Source of the DNA: Gallibacter sp963634825
GTDB lineage: Bacteria; Bacillota; Clostridia; Peptostreptococcales; Anaerovoracaceae
NCBI GenBank assembly: GCA_963634825.1
Contig: CAVHCP010000006.1
Span: 1-56,908 of the forward strand
Length of the DNA: 56,908 bases
Reading direction: 5' to 3'
Shown: positions 8,986 to 18,460 of the stretch, piece by piece
Position numbering within the stretch: position 1 is the first letter of the stretch
Layout of the letters: each line of letters starts with the position of its first letter
The notes under the pieces: model-generated
Told to the model about the DNA's origin: nothing
The model's input: only the letters and a program-made list of their open reading frames with translations
The model's database searches: none
Program-made: the position numbers and the translations under genes

Positions 8986-10491
8986 ATGGCACAGTATTTC
9001 AATGAACCATCAAGAACATTTAACGAGTATCTGTTGATTCCGGGATACTCATCAACAGAGTGCAGAGTTGAAAATGTTTCACTTAAGACACCGATTACAA
9101 AATTTAAAAAGGGCGAAGAACCCGAGCTAACTATGAATATTCCGCTTGTTTCGGCTGTAATGCAGGCAGTATCGGACGATAAGCTCGCCGTAGCACTTGC
9201 AAAGGAAGGCGGGATTTCATTTATATACGGCTCACAAAGCATCGAGAGTCAGGCAGAAATGGTTAGAAGAGCAAAGGCTACAAAAGCCGGATTTGTAACA
9301 TCGGATGCAAATATCAGACCCGATCAGACGTTACGGGACCTGCTTGAGCTAAAGGAAAGAACAGGTCATAGCACTACCGCAGTAACAGAGGACGGTACAG
9401 CGGAGGGCAAGCTGGTGGGACTTATCACATCAAGGGATTACAGGGTTAGCCGTATGGATCTTGACACAAAAGTCAGCGAATTTATGACACCGTTTGAAAA
9501 ACTGATTTATGCCAAGGCGGGAGCAAGCCTAAGCGAGGCAAATGATATACTGTGGGACAACAAGCTAAACTCACTGCCGGTTATAGATGACAATCAGAGA
9601 CTGACACATTTCGTCTTTAGGAAAGACTATGACAGCCATAAGGCAAATCCAAATGAGCTTTTGGATGAGCATAAAAGATATGTAATTGGTGCAGGTATAA
9701 ATACAAGAGACTACGAAGAGAGAGTGCCGGCGCTTATCGAGGCCGGAGCAGATATATTGTGCATAGATTCTTCGGAAGGATATTCTCAGTGGCAAGCAAA
9801 AACTCTTGAGTTTATCAGAGAAAAATACGGCGATAGTGTAAAGGTCGGAGCCGGCAATGTAGTAGATGGCGAAGGATTTAAATTCCTTGCTGAGGCAGGT
9901 GCGGACTTCATCAAGATCGGTATCGGCGGAGGATCGATTTGCATTACACGAGAACAAAAGGGTATAGGAAGAGGACAGGCTTCTGCCGTGCAGGATGTTG
10001 CAAAGGCAAGAGACGAATATTTCAAAAAGAAAGGCATATACATTCCGATATGCTCGGACGGAGGCATCGTATACGACTATCATATGACACTTGCACTTGC
10101 GATGGGTGCTGACTTCCTAATGCTCGGCAGATACTTTGCGAGATTTGAAGAGGCGCCGGGACAAAAGATAAATCTAAACGGCAGCTATGTAAAGGAATAC
10201 TGGGGCGAAGGCTCTGCAAGAGCCAGAAACTGGCAGAGATATGACATGGGAGGAGATGCTAAGCTCAGCTTTGAGGAAGGCGTTGATTCGTATGTGCCTT
10301 ATGCCGGCATGCTCTCAGACAACGTAAAACAGTCGCTACAAAAGGTAAAGTCGACAATGTGCAACTGCGGAGTTTTGAACATCAGTGAGCTACAGGAAAA
10401 TGCGAAGCTGACAATAGTTTCGGCAACTTCCATTGTTGAGGGCGGAGCTCACGATGTCATAACAAAGGAAACTGCACCGGGTATCAAATAA
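8986..10491 (+). CDS. guaB: IMP dehydrogenase
   Basis: GuaB oxidises IMP to XMP with NAD, the committed step to GMP. The 501-residue protein has the catalytic Cys319 in the GGGSICIT loop, the flap region after it, and two CBS modules inserted at about 100-225. The sequence around the active site and the opening motif (FNEPSRTFNEYLL) are of the divergent IMPDH branch found in some Clostridia and protists rather than the Bacillus type. A GGGAGGAG ribosome site precedes the ATG. It is followed by guaA, so both steps to GMP are together. Confidence 0.95.
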   Translation: MAQYFNEPSRTFNEYLLIPGYSSTECRVENVSLKTPITKFKKGEEPELTMNIPLVSAVMQAVSDDKLAVALAKEGGISFIYGSQSIESQAEMVRRAKATKAGFVTSDANIRPDQTLRDLLELKERTGHSTTAVTEDGTAEGKLVGLITSRDYRVSRMDLDTKVSEFMTPFEKLIYAKAGASLSEANDILWDNKLNSLPVIDDNQRLTHFVFRKDYDSHKANPNELLDEHKRYVIGAGINTRDYEERVPALIEAGADILCIDSSEGYSQWQAKTLEFIREKYGDSVKVGAGNVVDGEGFKFLAEAGADFIKIGIGGGSICITREQKGIGRGQASAVQDVAKARDEYFKKKGIYIPICSDGGIVYDYHMTLALAMGADFLMLGRYFARFEEAPGQKINLNGSYVKEYWGEGSARARNWQRYDMGGDAKLSFEEGVDSYVPYAGMLSDNVKQSLQKVKSTMCNCGVLNISELQENAKLTIVSATSIVEGGAHDVITKETAPGIK

Positions 10492-10554
10492 AAAAAGATG
10501 ATATCGGGCTGGCTTGCAAACTTGATTTTAATTAGCATAGACGAGAGGAAATAA

Positions 10555-12096
10555 ATGGAACACGAAAAAATACTTGTTATGGACTTTGGCGGTCAATACA
10601 ACCAGCTTATCGCAAGGCGTGTGCGAGAGCTAAATGTATATGCCGAAATAGTGCCATATACATATAGCATCGAAAAGATAAAGGCAGATATGCCAAAAGG
10701 CATCATATTTACAGGCGGGCCAAATAGCGTATACGGAGAAAGTGCACTTGCCTACGATAAGGAGCTTTTTGAGCTTGGTATTCCGATACTTGGCATATGT
10801 TACGGTGCCCAGCTGATGGCTCATGCGCTTGGTGGCAAGGTAAAGACAGCACCGGTAAGTGAATACGGTAAGACGCTTGTAAAAACGGAGGACGACTCTG
10901 TGCTTCTTGGCGATGTGTCGAGCGAAACTATTATGTGGATGAGTCATACAGACTATATCCAGAGCGTACCTGACGGCTTTAGTATCTCTGCATATACGCC
11001 TGTTTGTCCCGTTGCTGCTATGGAATGCGCCGAGAAGGGATTTTATGCGACACAATTTCACCCTGAAGTTATGCATTCCGTAGAGGGAATGAAGGTTATG
11101 ACAAATTTTGTAAAAAAAGTTTGTAAATGTAGCGGTGACTGGCAGATGGATTCGTTTGTCGACGAGAGTATCAAAAAGATCAAGGAGAAGGTCGGCGACG
11201 GTAAAGTGCTTTGCGCGCTTTCGGGCGGTGTAGATTCGTCGGTAGCAGCGGTTATGATGAGCAAGGCTGTCGGCAAGCAACTTACTTGCGTATTTGTTGA
11301 TCACGGGCTTTTGAGAAAGGACGAAGGTGACCAGGTCGAGGCGATATTTGGAGAGCAGGGCGATTATGACCTCAACTTTATCAGGGTAAATGCGCAAGAC
11401 AGATTTTATGAGGCTCTTGCGGGTGTTACTGGACCCGAAAAAAAGCGAAAGATAATAGGCGAGCTGTTTATAAGGGTATTTGAGGAAGAGGCAAAAAAAA
11501 TAGGAGCTGTTGATTTCCTCGTGCAGGGAACTATATATCCTGACATAGTCGAGAGCGGACTTGGCACAAGTGCAACTATAAAAAGTCATCACAATGTTGG
11601 CGGTTTGCCTGAGCATGTGGATTTCAAGGATATCATAGAGCCACTAAGGGAGCTGTTTAAGGACGAGGTTAGACAGGCAGGGCTAAAGCTGGGCTTGCCT
11701 GACTATCTTGTATATAGACAGCCATTCCCGGGACCGGGTCTTGCGGTCAGGATCATAGGTGAGGTGACAGCCGAAAAGGTAAAAATCGTGCAGGATGCCG
11801 ATGCGATATATCGTGAGGAGATTGAAAAAGCAGGCATAGCAAGAGATATAGGACAGTACTTTGCAGCACTTACAAATATGAGGTCTGTTGGTGTAATGGG
11901 AGATTTTAGGACATATGATTATGCCATCGCACTCAGAGCCGTGATGACATCAGACTTTATGACGGCAGAGGCGACTAAGCTCCCGTGGGAGGTGCTCGAA
12001 AAAGTGACAACCCGCATCGTAAATGAGGTCGAGCATGTAAACCGCGTGCTGTATGACTGTACGGGCAAGCCACCTGGTACGATAGAGTTTGAATAA
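10555..12096 (+). CDS. guaA: GMP synthase (glutamine-hydrolysing)
   Basis: GuaA converts XMP to GMP using ATP and ammonia from glutamine. The class I amidotransferase domain holds Cys82 (GICYGAQ), His169 and Glu171 (QFHPEV). The ATP-pyrophosphatase domain holds the SGGVDSS loop at 223-229. The C-terminus ends in KPPGTIEFE, close to the usual KPPGTIEWE. Full-length at 513 residues. It follows guaB by 63 bases, probably in the same transcript; the palindromes downstream may help end transcription. Confidence 0.97.
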   Translation: MEHEKILVMDFGGQYNQLIARRVRELNVYAEIVPYTYSIEKIKADMPKGIIFTGGPNSVYGESALAYDKELFELGIPILGICYGAQLMAHALGGKVKTAPVSEYGKTLVKTEDDSVLLGDVSSETIMWMSHTDYIQSVPDGFSISAYTPVCPVAAMECAEKGFYATQFHPEVMHSVEGMKVMTNFVKKVCKCSGDWQMDSFVDESIKKIKEKVGDGKVLCALSGGVDSSVAAVMMSKAVGKQLTCVFVDHGLLRKDEGDQVEAIFGEQGDYDLNFIRVNAQDRFYEALAGVTGPEKKRKIIGELFIRVFEEEAKKIGAVDFLVQGTIYPDIVESGLGTSATIKSHHNVGGLPEHVDFKDIIEPLRELFKDEVRQAGLKLGLPDYLVYRQPFPGPGLAVRIIGEVTAEKVKIVQDADAIYREEIEKAGIARDIGQYFAALTNMRSVGVMGDFRTYDYAIALRAVMTSDFMTAEATKLPWEVLEKVTTRIVNEVEHVNRVLYDCTGKPPGTIEFE

Positions 12097-12143
12097 TTGG
12101 ATTTTCTAAAGGGAAGGGCAGAAATCCTTAAAGTTCAAAAAAT

Positions 12144-12184
12144 AATAGCACGCTATTGACATAACAACAATAGTGTGCTATTTT
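12144..12184 (+). promoter_or_regulatory. marR promoter with two palindromic operators
   Basis: Two copies of a 14-bp palindrome (AATAGCACGCTATT 12144-12157, AATAGTGTGCTATT 12169-12182) overlap TTGACA (12156-12161) and a TATTTT -10 box (12179-12184), 17 bases apart. The pair also folds as a long hairpin ending in T residues, so it may end the guaA transcript. A second possible start uses an extended -10 at 12201-12206. Repression by the adjacent MarR protein is inferred from the third copy before the MATE gene. Confidence 0.65.
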
Positions 12185-12237
12185 TTCTATGTGGATGTGG
12201 TATAAAATATAACGAGAGACTGTAAAGGAGGCTATAT

Positions 12238-12663
12238 ATGTGGAAGCATTATCCATGCGGGGCATTGCTAAAACAGATTCATGACATTATGGAAAAGAAT
12301 GCAAATAATGTTCTAAGAGAGCAGGAACTTACGCTTTCTCAGTCCGGAGTTCTTATGCTTTTGGATGAAAAAAAAGGGAAAATTGCAACATTTAAAGAAA
12401 TTGAGAAAGATTTCGGCGTATCACAACCTACAATGGCAGGGATTCTTAATCGTCTGGAACAAAAAAATTTAGTGGAGGTTCTGGCTGATCCTGAAGATAA
12501 ACGAATAAGAAAGGCCCATCTTACACGAAAAGGGGCAGATAAATGCAAAGAAGGCTATAAACATATGAAGACAGCAGAAGAATTGCTTCTTAAAAGTCTC
12601 ACTGACGATGAAATAATTGAATTCAATAGATTACTTTTAAAAGTAAAGAAATCTTTTGAATAG
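12238..12663 (+). CDS. MarR family transcriptional regulator
   Basis: The 141-residue protein has the winged-helix MarR layout: N-terminal dimer helix, recognition region around FGVSQPTMAGILNRLEQKNLV, and the wing DPEDKRIRKAHLT, whose Asp and Arg are typical family residues. It is a likely repressor of itself and of the MATE pump downstream, released by a small toxic compound. The same palindrome occurs twice before this gene and once before the pump. Isoleucine codons here are mostly ATT, whereas nearby host genes prefer ATA, which suggests the pair came in by transfer. Confidence 0.92.
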   Translation: MWKHYPCGALLKQIHDIMEKNANNVLREQELTLSQSGVLMLLDEKKGKIATFKEIEKDFGVSQPTMAGILNRLEQKNLVEVLADPEDKRIRKAHLTRKGADKCKEGYKHMKTAEELLLKSLTDDEIIEFNRLLLKVKKSFE

Positions 12664-12703
12664 AACCAGGCGCGCAAAAGCGTGCTTAGTTTTTGAACAT
12701 ATC

Positions 12704-12717
12704 AATAGCTTGCTATT
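12704..12717 (+). promoter_or_regulatory. Operator before the MATE gene
   Basis: AATAGCTTGCTATT is a perfect 14-bp palindrome matching both copies upstream of marR. It sits between TTGAAC (12693-12698) and an AT-rich -10 region (about 12714-12721), where a bound repressor would block RNA polymerase. Confidence 0.65.
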
Positions 12718-12744
12718 AAAATAATATAAAATCGGAGGATTTAC

Positions 12745-14091
12745 ATGAAAGAAAAGCAAACAGATTCATTAGAAATTTTTAAGAGCGCACCCATTGCTCA
12801 AGCTGTATTGAAAAATACAATTCCTGCCATGGTAGCTATGATGATGGTACTGCTCTATAATTTGGCAGATACATTTTTTATAGGGCGGACGGAAGATGCG
12901 TTAATGATTGCAGCGGTTTCTCTTGTTACACCGGCATTTCTGCTTTTTATGGCTGTGGGAACTGTATTTGGGATAGGTGGAACGAGTGTGATTTCGCGTG
13001 CGATGGGTGAAGGACGAGAGGAGTATGCAAAAAAGGTATCTTCTTTTTGTATGTGGAGCTGTGTCGCAGTGGGCATTGTTATGGTCGTTGTGATATTTGC
13101 TTTCATGGATTCGATTTTGAAAATGCTTGGAGCAAGTGCTGATACGATGGATTACGCCAGGCAGTACCTGTCTATCGTTACAGTTGCAGGACCTTTTGTA
13201 CTGATATCTAATTGTTATGCGAATATTATCCGTACAGAGGGAAAAGCAGGGATGGCAATGCTTGGACAATTAGGAGGAAATCTGTTAAATGTAATTCTTG
13301 ATCCTATTCTGATATTAGGATTTGGCTGGAATGTAGCAGGTGCAGCCATTGCTACGGCTGTAAGTAATCTAATTAGCGCAGTTTATTATATTGGGTATTT
13401 CAAATTTGGAAAATCAAGACTTAGTATCAGTCCAAAGGATTTTTATGTGAAGGATAATATTTTAAAAGGTGTTCTTGCTATCGGTATCCCGGCGGCATTG
13501 GGAGATATTTTGATGAGTGTATCAAGTATTGTGTTAAACAGTCAGATGGCAAAATATGGCGATATGGCACTTGCCGGAATAGGTGTTGCTATGAAAGTTA
13601 CAATGATTACCGGAATGATTTGTATAGGTTTTGGACAGGGAATACAGCCTCTGCTTGGGTATTGCGTAGGGGCTAAAAATTGGAAACGATATAAGGAAGC
13701 ACTATGGTTTTCGGTGATTTTTGGATTGGGGCTCAGTACATTTATGACAATCCTCTGCTATGTGTTTGACCATCAGATAGTCGGTTTGTTTTTATCAGAG
13801 TTTGAAGCGTTTAAGTATGGTGTGGAATTTTCACGGATTTTGCTTACTACCAGCTTTTTGTTCGGGATGTTTTATGTGTTATCAAATGCTTTGCAGGCTA
13901 TGGGTGCAGCGACTTCCGCATTTATCATCAACATTAGTAGGCAGGGTTTAATCTATATTCCGGCACTTTTTATTTTGAAAGCCATCATAGGAATGAAAGG
14001 GCTTCTTTGGGCACAACCGGTCGCTGATGTTTTGTCTGTAATATTGGTTGTCGTTTTATACCGGATTACATTAAAGAACAAAATTGATTAA
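12745..14091 (+). CDS. MATE family efflux transporter
   Basis: This 448-residue membrane protein has about twelve hydrophobic segments in two related halves and the MATE opening pattern (KNTIPAMVAMMMVLLYNLADTFFIGR is split over positions about 25-50). Such pumps export cationic drugs or metabolites using a Na+ or H+ gradient. A GGAGG ribosome site precedes the ATG. It is controlled, by inference, by the MarR protein upstream. The gene stops two bases before the end of the converging PBP gene, with no terminator between. Codon use is ATT-rich like marR. Confidence 0.93.
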   Translation: MKEKQTDSLEIFKSAPIAQAVLKNTIPAMVAMMMVLLYNLADTFFIGRTEDALMIAAVSLVTPAFLLFMAVGTVFGIGGTSVISRAMGEGREEYAKKVSSFCMWSCVAVGIVMVVVIFAFMDSILKMLGASADTMDYARQYLSIVTVAGPFVLISNCYANIIRTEGKAGMAMLGQLGGNLLNVILDPILILGFGWNVAGAAIATAVSNLISAVYYIGYFKFGKSRLSISPKDFYVKDNILKGVLAIGIPAALGDILMSVSSIVLNSQMAKYGDMALAGIGVAMKVTMITGMICIGFGQGIQPLLGYCVGAKNWKRYKEALWFSVIFGLGLSTFMTILCYVFDHQIVGLFLSEFEAFKYGVEFSRILLTTSFLFGMFYVLSNALQAMGAATSAFIINISRQGLIYIPALFILKAIIGMKGLLWAQPVADVLSVILVVVLYRITLKNKID

Positions 14092-14092
14092 A

Positions 14093-15472
14093 TTATTCAT
14101 TAGCAATAATCGCCTGCAGCACCTTGTTTGCAATAGTTCCCGATGTCATCAGGCCAAGACCTCCGTTTTCTACAACGACTACGAAGGCATAAGGATGCTC
14201 GTCATCATCGAGGAAGCCGACAAACCACGAGTGAGGTGTTGTGCCTGTACCATGCTCGGCAGTACCGGATTTAGCGGCTATTTCAAGTCCGGGGAAATTG
14301 CTTTCGCCACCATAAGTTTCTTTGACATTATTTTTCATCATGTCCTTTAGCTTGGCGGCTGTATCAGAATCTATAAGAGTTTCTGTTTTTGTCTTAAATT
14401 GCAGGCTTGCAGGAAGCCCGTTGGCAAATCTAACTCTATCTATAAGTCGTGGATTTGCAGTTTTGCCACCATTTGCGACCGCACCCATATAAACCATCAT
14501 AGAGCATGGATTTACGAGGTCCTTATTTTGTCCTATGCCTGCCCAAGCAAGCTGGAGCTTGTTGTCAGAAAACTCAAAAGAGCTAGCTTTTGTCTTTATG
14601 CCGTCAATATCATAGCTATTTGTCAAGCCTGCTTTTTCGGCATACTTTTGCAAGTTTTCGGCACCTATCTCTGTTGCGAGCTTACCAAAAGCGCAGTTGC
14701 ACGAAACAGCGAGAGCCTCCTTTAGATTTACCTTGCCGTGTGAGATAGAGCCATAGCATGTAATCTTGTCGCTTGCGTAGTTGCCATATCGCTCAGTTCC
14801 ATTGCATGTATATGTCCAGTTATCTATATCGGGTATAGTTTCGAGGGCGGCTGTTGCTGTTATAACCTTAAAGGTTGAGCCCGGCACAAGAGAAGAGGAT
14901 ATAAACCTATTTAAAAATGTACCGGAAGTATCATCCTCGCTTAGCTTTGGCGGATTGTACGGATCATAATTTGGGGAGCTGACCATACAGAGGATCTCTC
15001 CCGTTTTGTAGTTATAAACGCCGACTGTACCACTCTTGCTACCGAGGGCATCCTTTGCTACTTTAGAAACATCGGCATCGACAGTTAGATTGATAGTCCT
15101 GCCTTCACCACTTGCCGAGTAAACACCTGTCAGGAAGTTATAACCGACCATTTTATCCTTAAAAACGACATTTGCGCCTGTGGAAATATTGCCCTGAGAG
15201 TCGCCTGTCACATGTACAAGGGCTTCTCTTATATCTTCATTGTCATTATATTTAGTATCGCCATCTTTGCTATTTGATATCAAAACCTTGCCATTTACAT
15301 CCTTTACAACTCCTGTTGTGAGCTTGTTGTTTGTATAGATGTGAGTGTTGGCAGGGTAGCTGACCCATTCCTTGCCGTTGACAGCAAGTCTGGCCGTATA
15401 AAAAAGAGTGCCTGCGATGAGAATTGCAGCAAAGAAGATACATATTATAGCTCGCTTTTGCATTTTTTTCAT
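14093..15472 (-). CDS. Penicillin-binding transpeptidase (PbpA/FtsI-like)
   Basis: A class B penicillin-binding protein that cross-links peptidoglycan. The 459-residue chain has one N-terminal membrane anchor (about 8-28), a short dimerisation region and a transpeptidase domain with STFK (199-202), SCN (257-259) and KSGT (401-404), the three catalytic motifs. It is shorter than PBP2/PBP3 of rods and matches the PbpA type partnered with RodA. Its start overlaps the end of the FHA-RodA gene by 4 bases, so the polymerase and cross-linker are made together. Confidence 0.93.
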   Translation of the reverse strand: MKKMQKRAIICIFFAAILIAGTLFYTARLAVNGKEWVSYPANTHIYTNNKLTTGVVKDVNGKVLISNSKDGDTKYNDNEDIREALVHVTGDSQGNISTGANVVFKDKMVGYNFLTGVYSASGEGRTINLTVDADVSKVAKDALGSKSGTVGVYNYKTGEILCMVSSPNYDPYNPPKLSEDDTSGTFLNRFISSSLVPGSTFKVITATAALETIPDIDNWTYTCNGTERYGNYASDKITCYGSISHGKVNLKEALAVSCNCAFGKLATEIGAENLQKYAEKAGLTNSYDIDGIKTKASSFEFSDNKLQLAWAGIGQNKDLVNPCSMMVYMGAVANGGKTANPRLIDRVRFANGLPASLQFKTKTETLIDSDTAAKLKDMMKNNVKETYGGESNFPGLEIAAKSGTAEHGTGTTPHSWFVGFLDDDEHPYAFVVVVENGGLGLMTSGTIANKVLQAIIANE

Positions 15473-17199
15473 ATTAGCTCGTCCTCCTTTAGGCTTTCAT
15501 CCTTTACTGCAATACTTGCATTTTGTCTTGTGTCTGCCGCCTTCAAAAATGCCAGCATGCCCCAGGAAACTATCATAGAAGTACCGCCGTTAGAAACAAA
15601 TGGGAAGGTAACTCCTGTAAGTGGCAATATGTCTACCGAGCCAAATACATTGAGGATAGTCTGGAATATCATAAGCGTTGTAGCCGCACAAGCGGCGATT
15701 GTATAAAAAGCCGAACGCCCTGCTTTGATGGAGCGAACTGCAAAAATTCCAAGGGTAACTATGGAAAGAATAGCAAGGATTGCAATCAAAAGTCCCCATT
15801 CTTCTGAAAGGACGCCGAATACGAGGTCGGTATCTGCGGCTGCTATATTTTTTAGCCAGCCTTCACCGGCGCCCATACCTAAAAGCCCGCCACTCGAGCC
15901 TGCAGACATCGTGCGCACTTGCTGGTATCCGCCGGCATCAGGAAAATCCCATGCGTGTAGCCAAGTTTGAAAACGTCCGAGTATATAAGGCTTAAATCGC
16001 AGGACCATAAGTCCGGCTGCGACTGCGGCACCGACGATCAAAAACAGCTTCGAAAATTCGCCACTTCGCAAAAATGAGATGACGAGGAATGTTACAAAAA
16101 ATATTGCGGCTGTACCAAAGTCGCCCATGAGGGCAAGACAACCGAGACAAAATATAGAAAATCCCAAAAAGAGAGTCAGATTTTTCTTTTCGAACAGTTC
16201 GTCTAATGTTGCGCAGCCAACGAGTATATACGCCAGCTTGACAAGCTCTGACGGCTGGAATGTAAACCCTCCAAGGCTTACCCAGTTTGTAGCTCCATAT
16301 TTATTTGTACCGAGGAATATATTTACAAGAAGCAATAAGACTCCTGCTAAAACGAGGAGCTTTCGTGTTTTCATCGCTCTGTCGAGGTCGCGCAAATACC
16401 AGCATAATCCCAAGAATAGGGCGATGCCTATACATATAGTAAACAGTTGCTTCATTATTTCGTTTGGCGCGGAAGTTGCAGTTACCGCAAGACCGAGGGT
16501 CGAAAGGAAAAAGGCTATGCTTTCCATCTCAAAAGATGTCGAGCCGAGACTTCTTATTACAATAGAATATATCCACATGACACCTGTAAAGATCATAAAG
16601 GCGATAGGCACCGAAGCCGGAAGTTCGCTGCCAAAGGATATCATAAACTGGATGACAGTCATTACCTGAAATATAGTAAGAGCAACAAGCGACTTCCAAG
16701 GTGTAAATTTCTTGGTCAGCATGCTCCTTGCTTCCTTGTTATACATTTGCTCCTGCAAGCTCGCCGGTACGAGCGTGCACTCCGCACCGCCGCAGCTGAT
16801 AACATCACCGATCTGTACGGGAGTCGGCTTATATACGATATTGCCATTTATGGTGGAGCCACCTTTAGAGCCGAGATCGTTATATGTCCAGTTGCCTTCG
16901 CTGTCGCGTACGAGCGTACCGTGATTTCGCGAAACGGTCAAAATGTCTATCGGCACATCGACTGTTTTTGAGCGACCGATGATATTTTCCCAGTGCGACA
17001 GTGGGCGGATTTCGCCATTTGGCAGCGAAAGGTATGCCCATATCTCGGACGGTACTTTGGTAGAAAGAAGGGAGCGGATAGCTCGCACGAGTATATAAAG
17101 AGCGAGTATCACAAAACCCCACCTTGCAAAGGTGGTATAAAGTTGCCCGCCACCCGGGATACTCGAAAAGAAATCTGATATCTTATTAAAAAAGCTCAT
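15469..17199 (-). CDS. FHA domain fused to RodA/FtsW/SpoVE glycosyltransferase
   Basis: The C-terminal 400 residues form a SEDS-family peptidoglycan polymerase with about ten membrane segments and the conserved stretches NWVSLGGFTFQPSELVKL, GDFGTA and PLTGVTFPFVSNGG. In front of it lies one membrane segment and an FHA domain (about 55-145) with the SRNHG and NGN motifs, which binds phosphothreonine. SEDS proteins usually lack this module; Actinobacteria keep FHA proteins in separate genes next to rodA-pbpA. This suggests control by a Ser/Thr kinase, though none is seen in the window. A GGGAG ribosome site precedes the ATG. Confidence 0.92.
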   Translation of the reverse strand: MSFFNKISDFFSSIPGGGQLYTTFARWGFVILALYILVRAIRSLLSTKVPSEIWAYLSLPNGEIRPLSHWENIIGRSKTVDVPIDILTVSRNHGTLVRDSEGNWTYNDLGSKGGSTINGNIVYKPTPVQIGDVISCGGAECTLVPASLQEQMYNKEARSMLTKKFTPWKSLVALTIFQVMTVIQFMISFGSELPASVPIAFMIFTGVMWIYSIVIRSLGSTSFEMESIAFFLSTLGLAVTATSAPNEIMKQLFTICIGIALFLGLCWYLRDLDRAMKTRKLLVLAGVLLLLVNIFLGTNKYGATNWVSLGGFTFQPSELVKLAYILVGCATLDELFEKKNLTLFLGFSIFCLGCLALMGDFGTAAIFFVTFLVISFLRSGEFSKLFLIVGAAVAAGLMVLRFKPYILGRFQTWLHAWDFPDAGGYQQVRTMSAGSSGGLLGMGAGEGWLKNIAAADTDLVFGVLSEEWGLLIAILAILSIVTLGIFAVRSIKAGRSAFYTIAACAATTLMIFQTILNVFGSVDILPLTGVTFPFVSNGGTSMIVSWGMLAFLKAADTRQNASIAVKDESLKEDELI

Positions 17200-17329
17200 A
17201 AAATTATATTGCTCCCATTTATTTCTTTTTAATCTAAAAGTTTCTCTCTATAATATTATCGTTTATTATATCACAAAAGAGTTAGTTGCAAAGCACTTCT
17301 TGTGCTTACCCATAACCTTTTTTGCTTTT

Positions 17330-18409
17330 TTATTTTTGAGTTGCGTCAAGTCCAAAACCGTCGCTTTGTGTGATTTTGCCGTCATTGTCGATAAAGCAAT
17401 ATTCGTAGCCCTTTTTGTCGCTCATAAATTGTATAGCTTTTTCCTTACCAAACAGCAGGCATATAGTGGAATACCCATCGCACATCATAGAGTTGCCTTC
17501 TGCGCTTTTGATAGAAGCACTCACTATGTCTGTGTCTTGCGGATAACCTGTTGTAGTGCTCAGCACATGGAAATAATTTTTTCCGTCTATTACAAAGTGT
17601 CTTTCGTATGTTCCTGAGGTCACGACGGTCTCGTTACTCATCTTTATTGCGCCGATGATGCTCTCTGAGTCTGCGCTTTCGTCGCTGTCCTCGTCACTGT
17701 TGCTGTCGCTTGTGCTGCCCGCAAAATCCGGAGTTTTTATGCCGATATTCCATTCACTGCCGTCCTCTTTTTTGCCGATAGTTACGATGTTGCCACCGAG
17801 ATTTACAACTCCGCTTGTAACGCCCTCATCCTCAAGGAAGGCAGAGAGTTTATCTGCGATATAACCTTTTGCCGTTGCACCAAGATCAAGCTGTGTGTCA
17901 GGATTTGAAACCTGCACACTCGTGCCGTCAACTGTGACATTTTTATATCCTATTGTTTTGACAGCTGTCGCCAATTTGTCATTATCAGGAAGCTTAGGGT
18001 CGTCAGATTTAAAGTCCCATAGAGCTGTAACGGCGCCGATAGTTACATCAAATATGCCGTTGGATTCTTTGCAGAGTTCAAGGCTCTTAGATATAAGCTC
18101 GGCGGTCTCTTTATTGACAGTAACAGGCTTGCCGTTTGCATGATTTATCTTATATATATCCGAGCCCTCTATCGTTTTGCTCAGCATATTTTCGTAGTCG
18201 GTACATTTTGCAAAAGCTTTTTCTATCGCTTTTTTAGGACTGCCATCTGACATTTCCCGTATTTCGATAGTGCAATACGTGTCGAGCATAAATTCTGTAT
18301 CGCTCGCCTGTTGATTGGATTTGCAGCTTACTTGTGGTATAATAAGTGCTACGCAAAATGCGAAAACAAGTATTTTTTTTAGGAATGATTTGCATAAATT
18401 TTTATTCAT
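17330..18409 (-). CDS. apbE: FAD:protein FMN transferase (ApbE), lipoprotein
   Basis: ApbE attaches FMN to a Thr of extracytoplasmic flavoproteins such as RnfG-type or fumarate reductase subunits. The 359-residue protein has an N-terminal signal segment ending at a Cys (position about 29, QVSC) that fits a loose lipobox. The family motifs LDLGATAKGYIADK and VNLGGN, and a Thr/Ser-rich C-terminal part, are present. An acidic Ser/Asp-rich insertion (about 232-248) interrupts the domain and is probably a surface loop. It is divergent from the NusG-II and Gx-transporter genes, a grouping seen with redox and quinone-related loci in Firmicutes. Confidence 0.92.
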   Translation of the reverse strand: MNKNLCKSFLKKILVFAFCVALIIPQVSCKSNQQASDTEFMLDTYCTIEIREMSDGSPKKAIEKAFAKCTDYENMLSKTIEGSDIYKINHANGKPVTVNKETAELISKSLELCKESNGIFDVTIGAVTALWDFKSDDPKLPDNDKLATAVKTIGYKNVTVDGTSVQVSNPDTQLDLGATAKGYIADKLSAFLEDEGVTSGVVNLGGNIVTIGKKEDGSEWNIGIKTPDFAGSTSDSNSDEDSDESADSESIIGAIKMSNETVVTSGTYERHFVIDGKNYFHVLSTTTGYPQDTDIVSASIKSAEGNSMMCDGYSTICLLFGKEKAIQFMSDKKGYEYCFIDNDGKITQSDGFGLDATQK

Positions 18410-18460
18410 AATGGATATACCTCAAAGTTAAATTATAATATATTTAGACGGAGCATATAT

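Noticed and set aside
10630..11616. Minus-strand open frame of 328 codons inside guaA
   Set aside because: guaA is full-length with all catalytic motifs, so this is a shadow frame.
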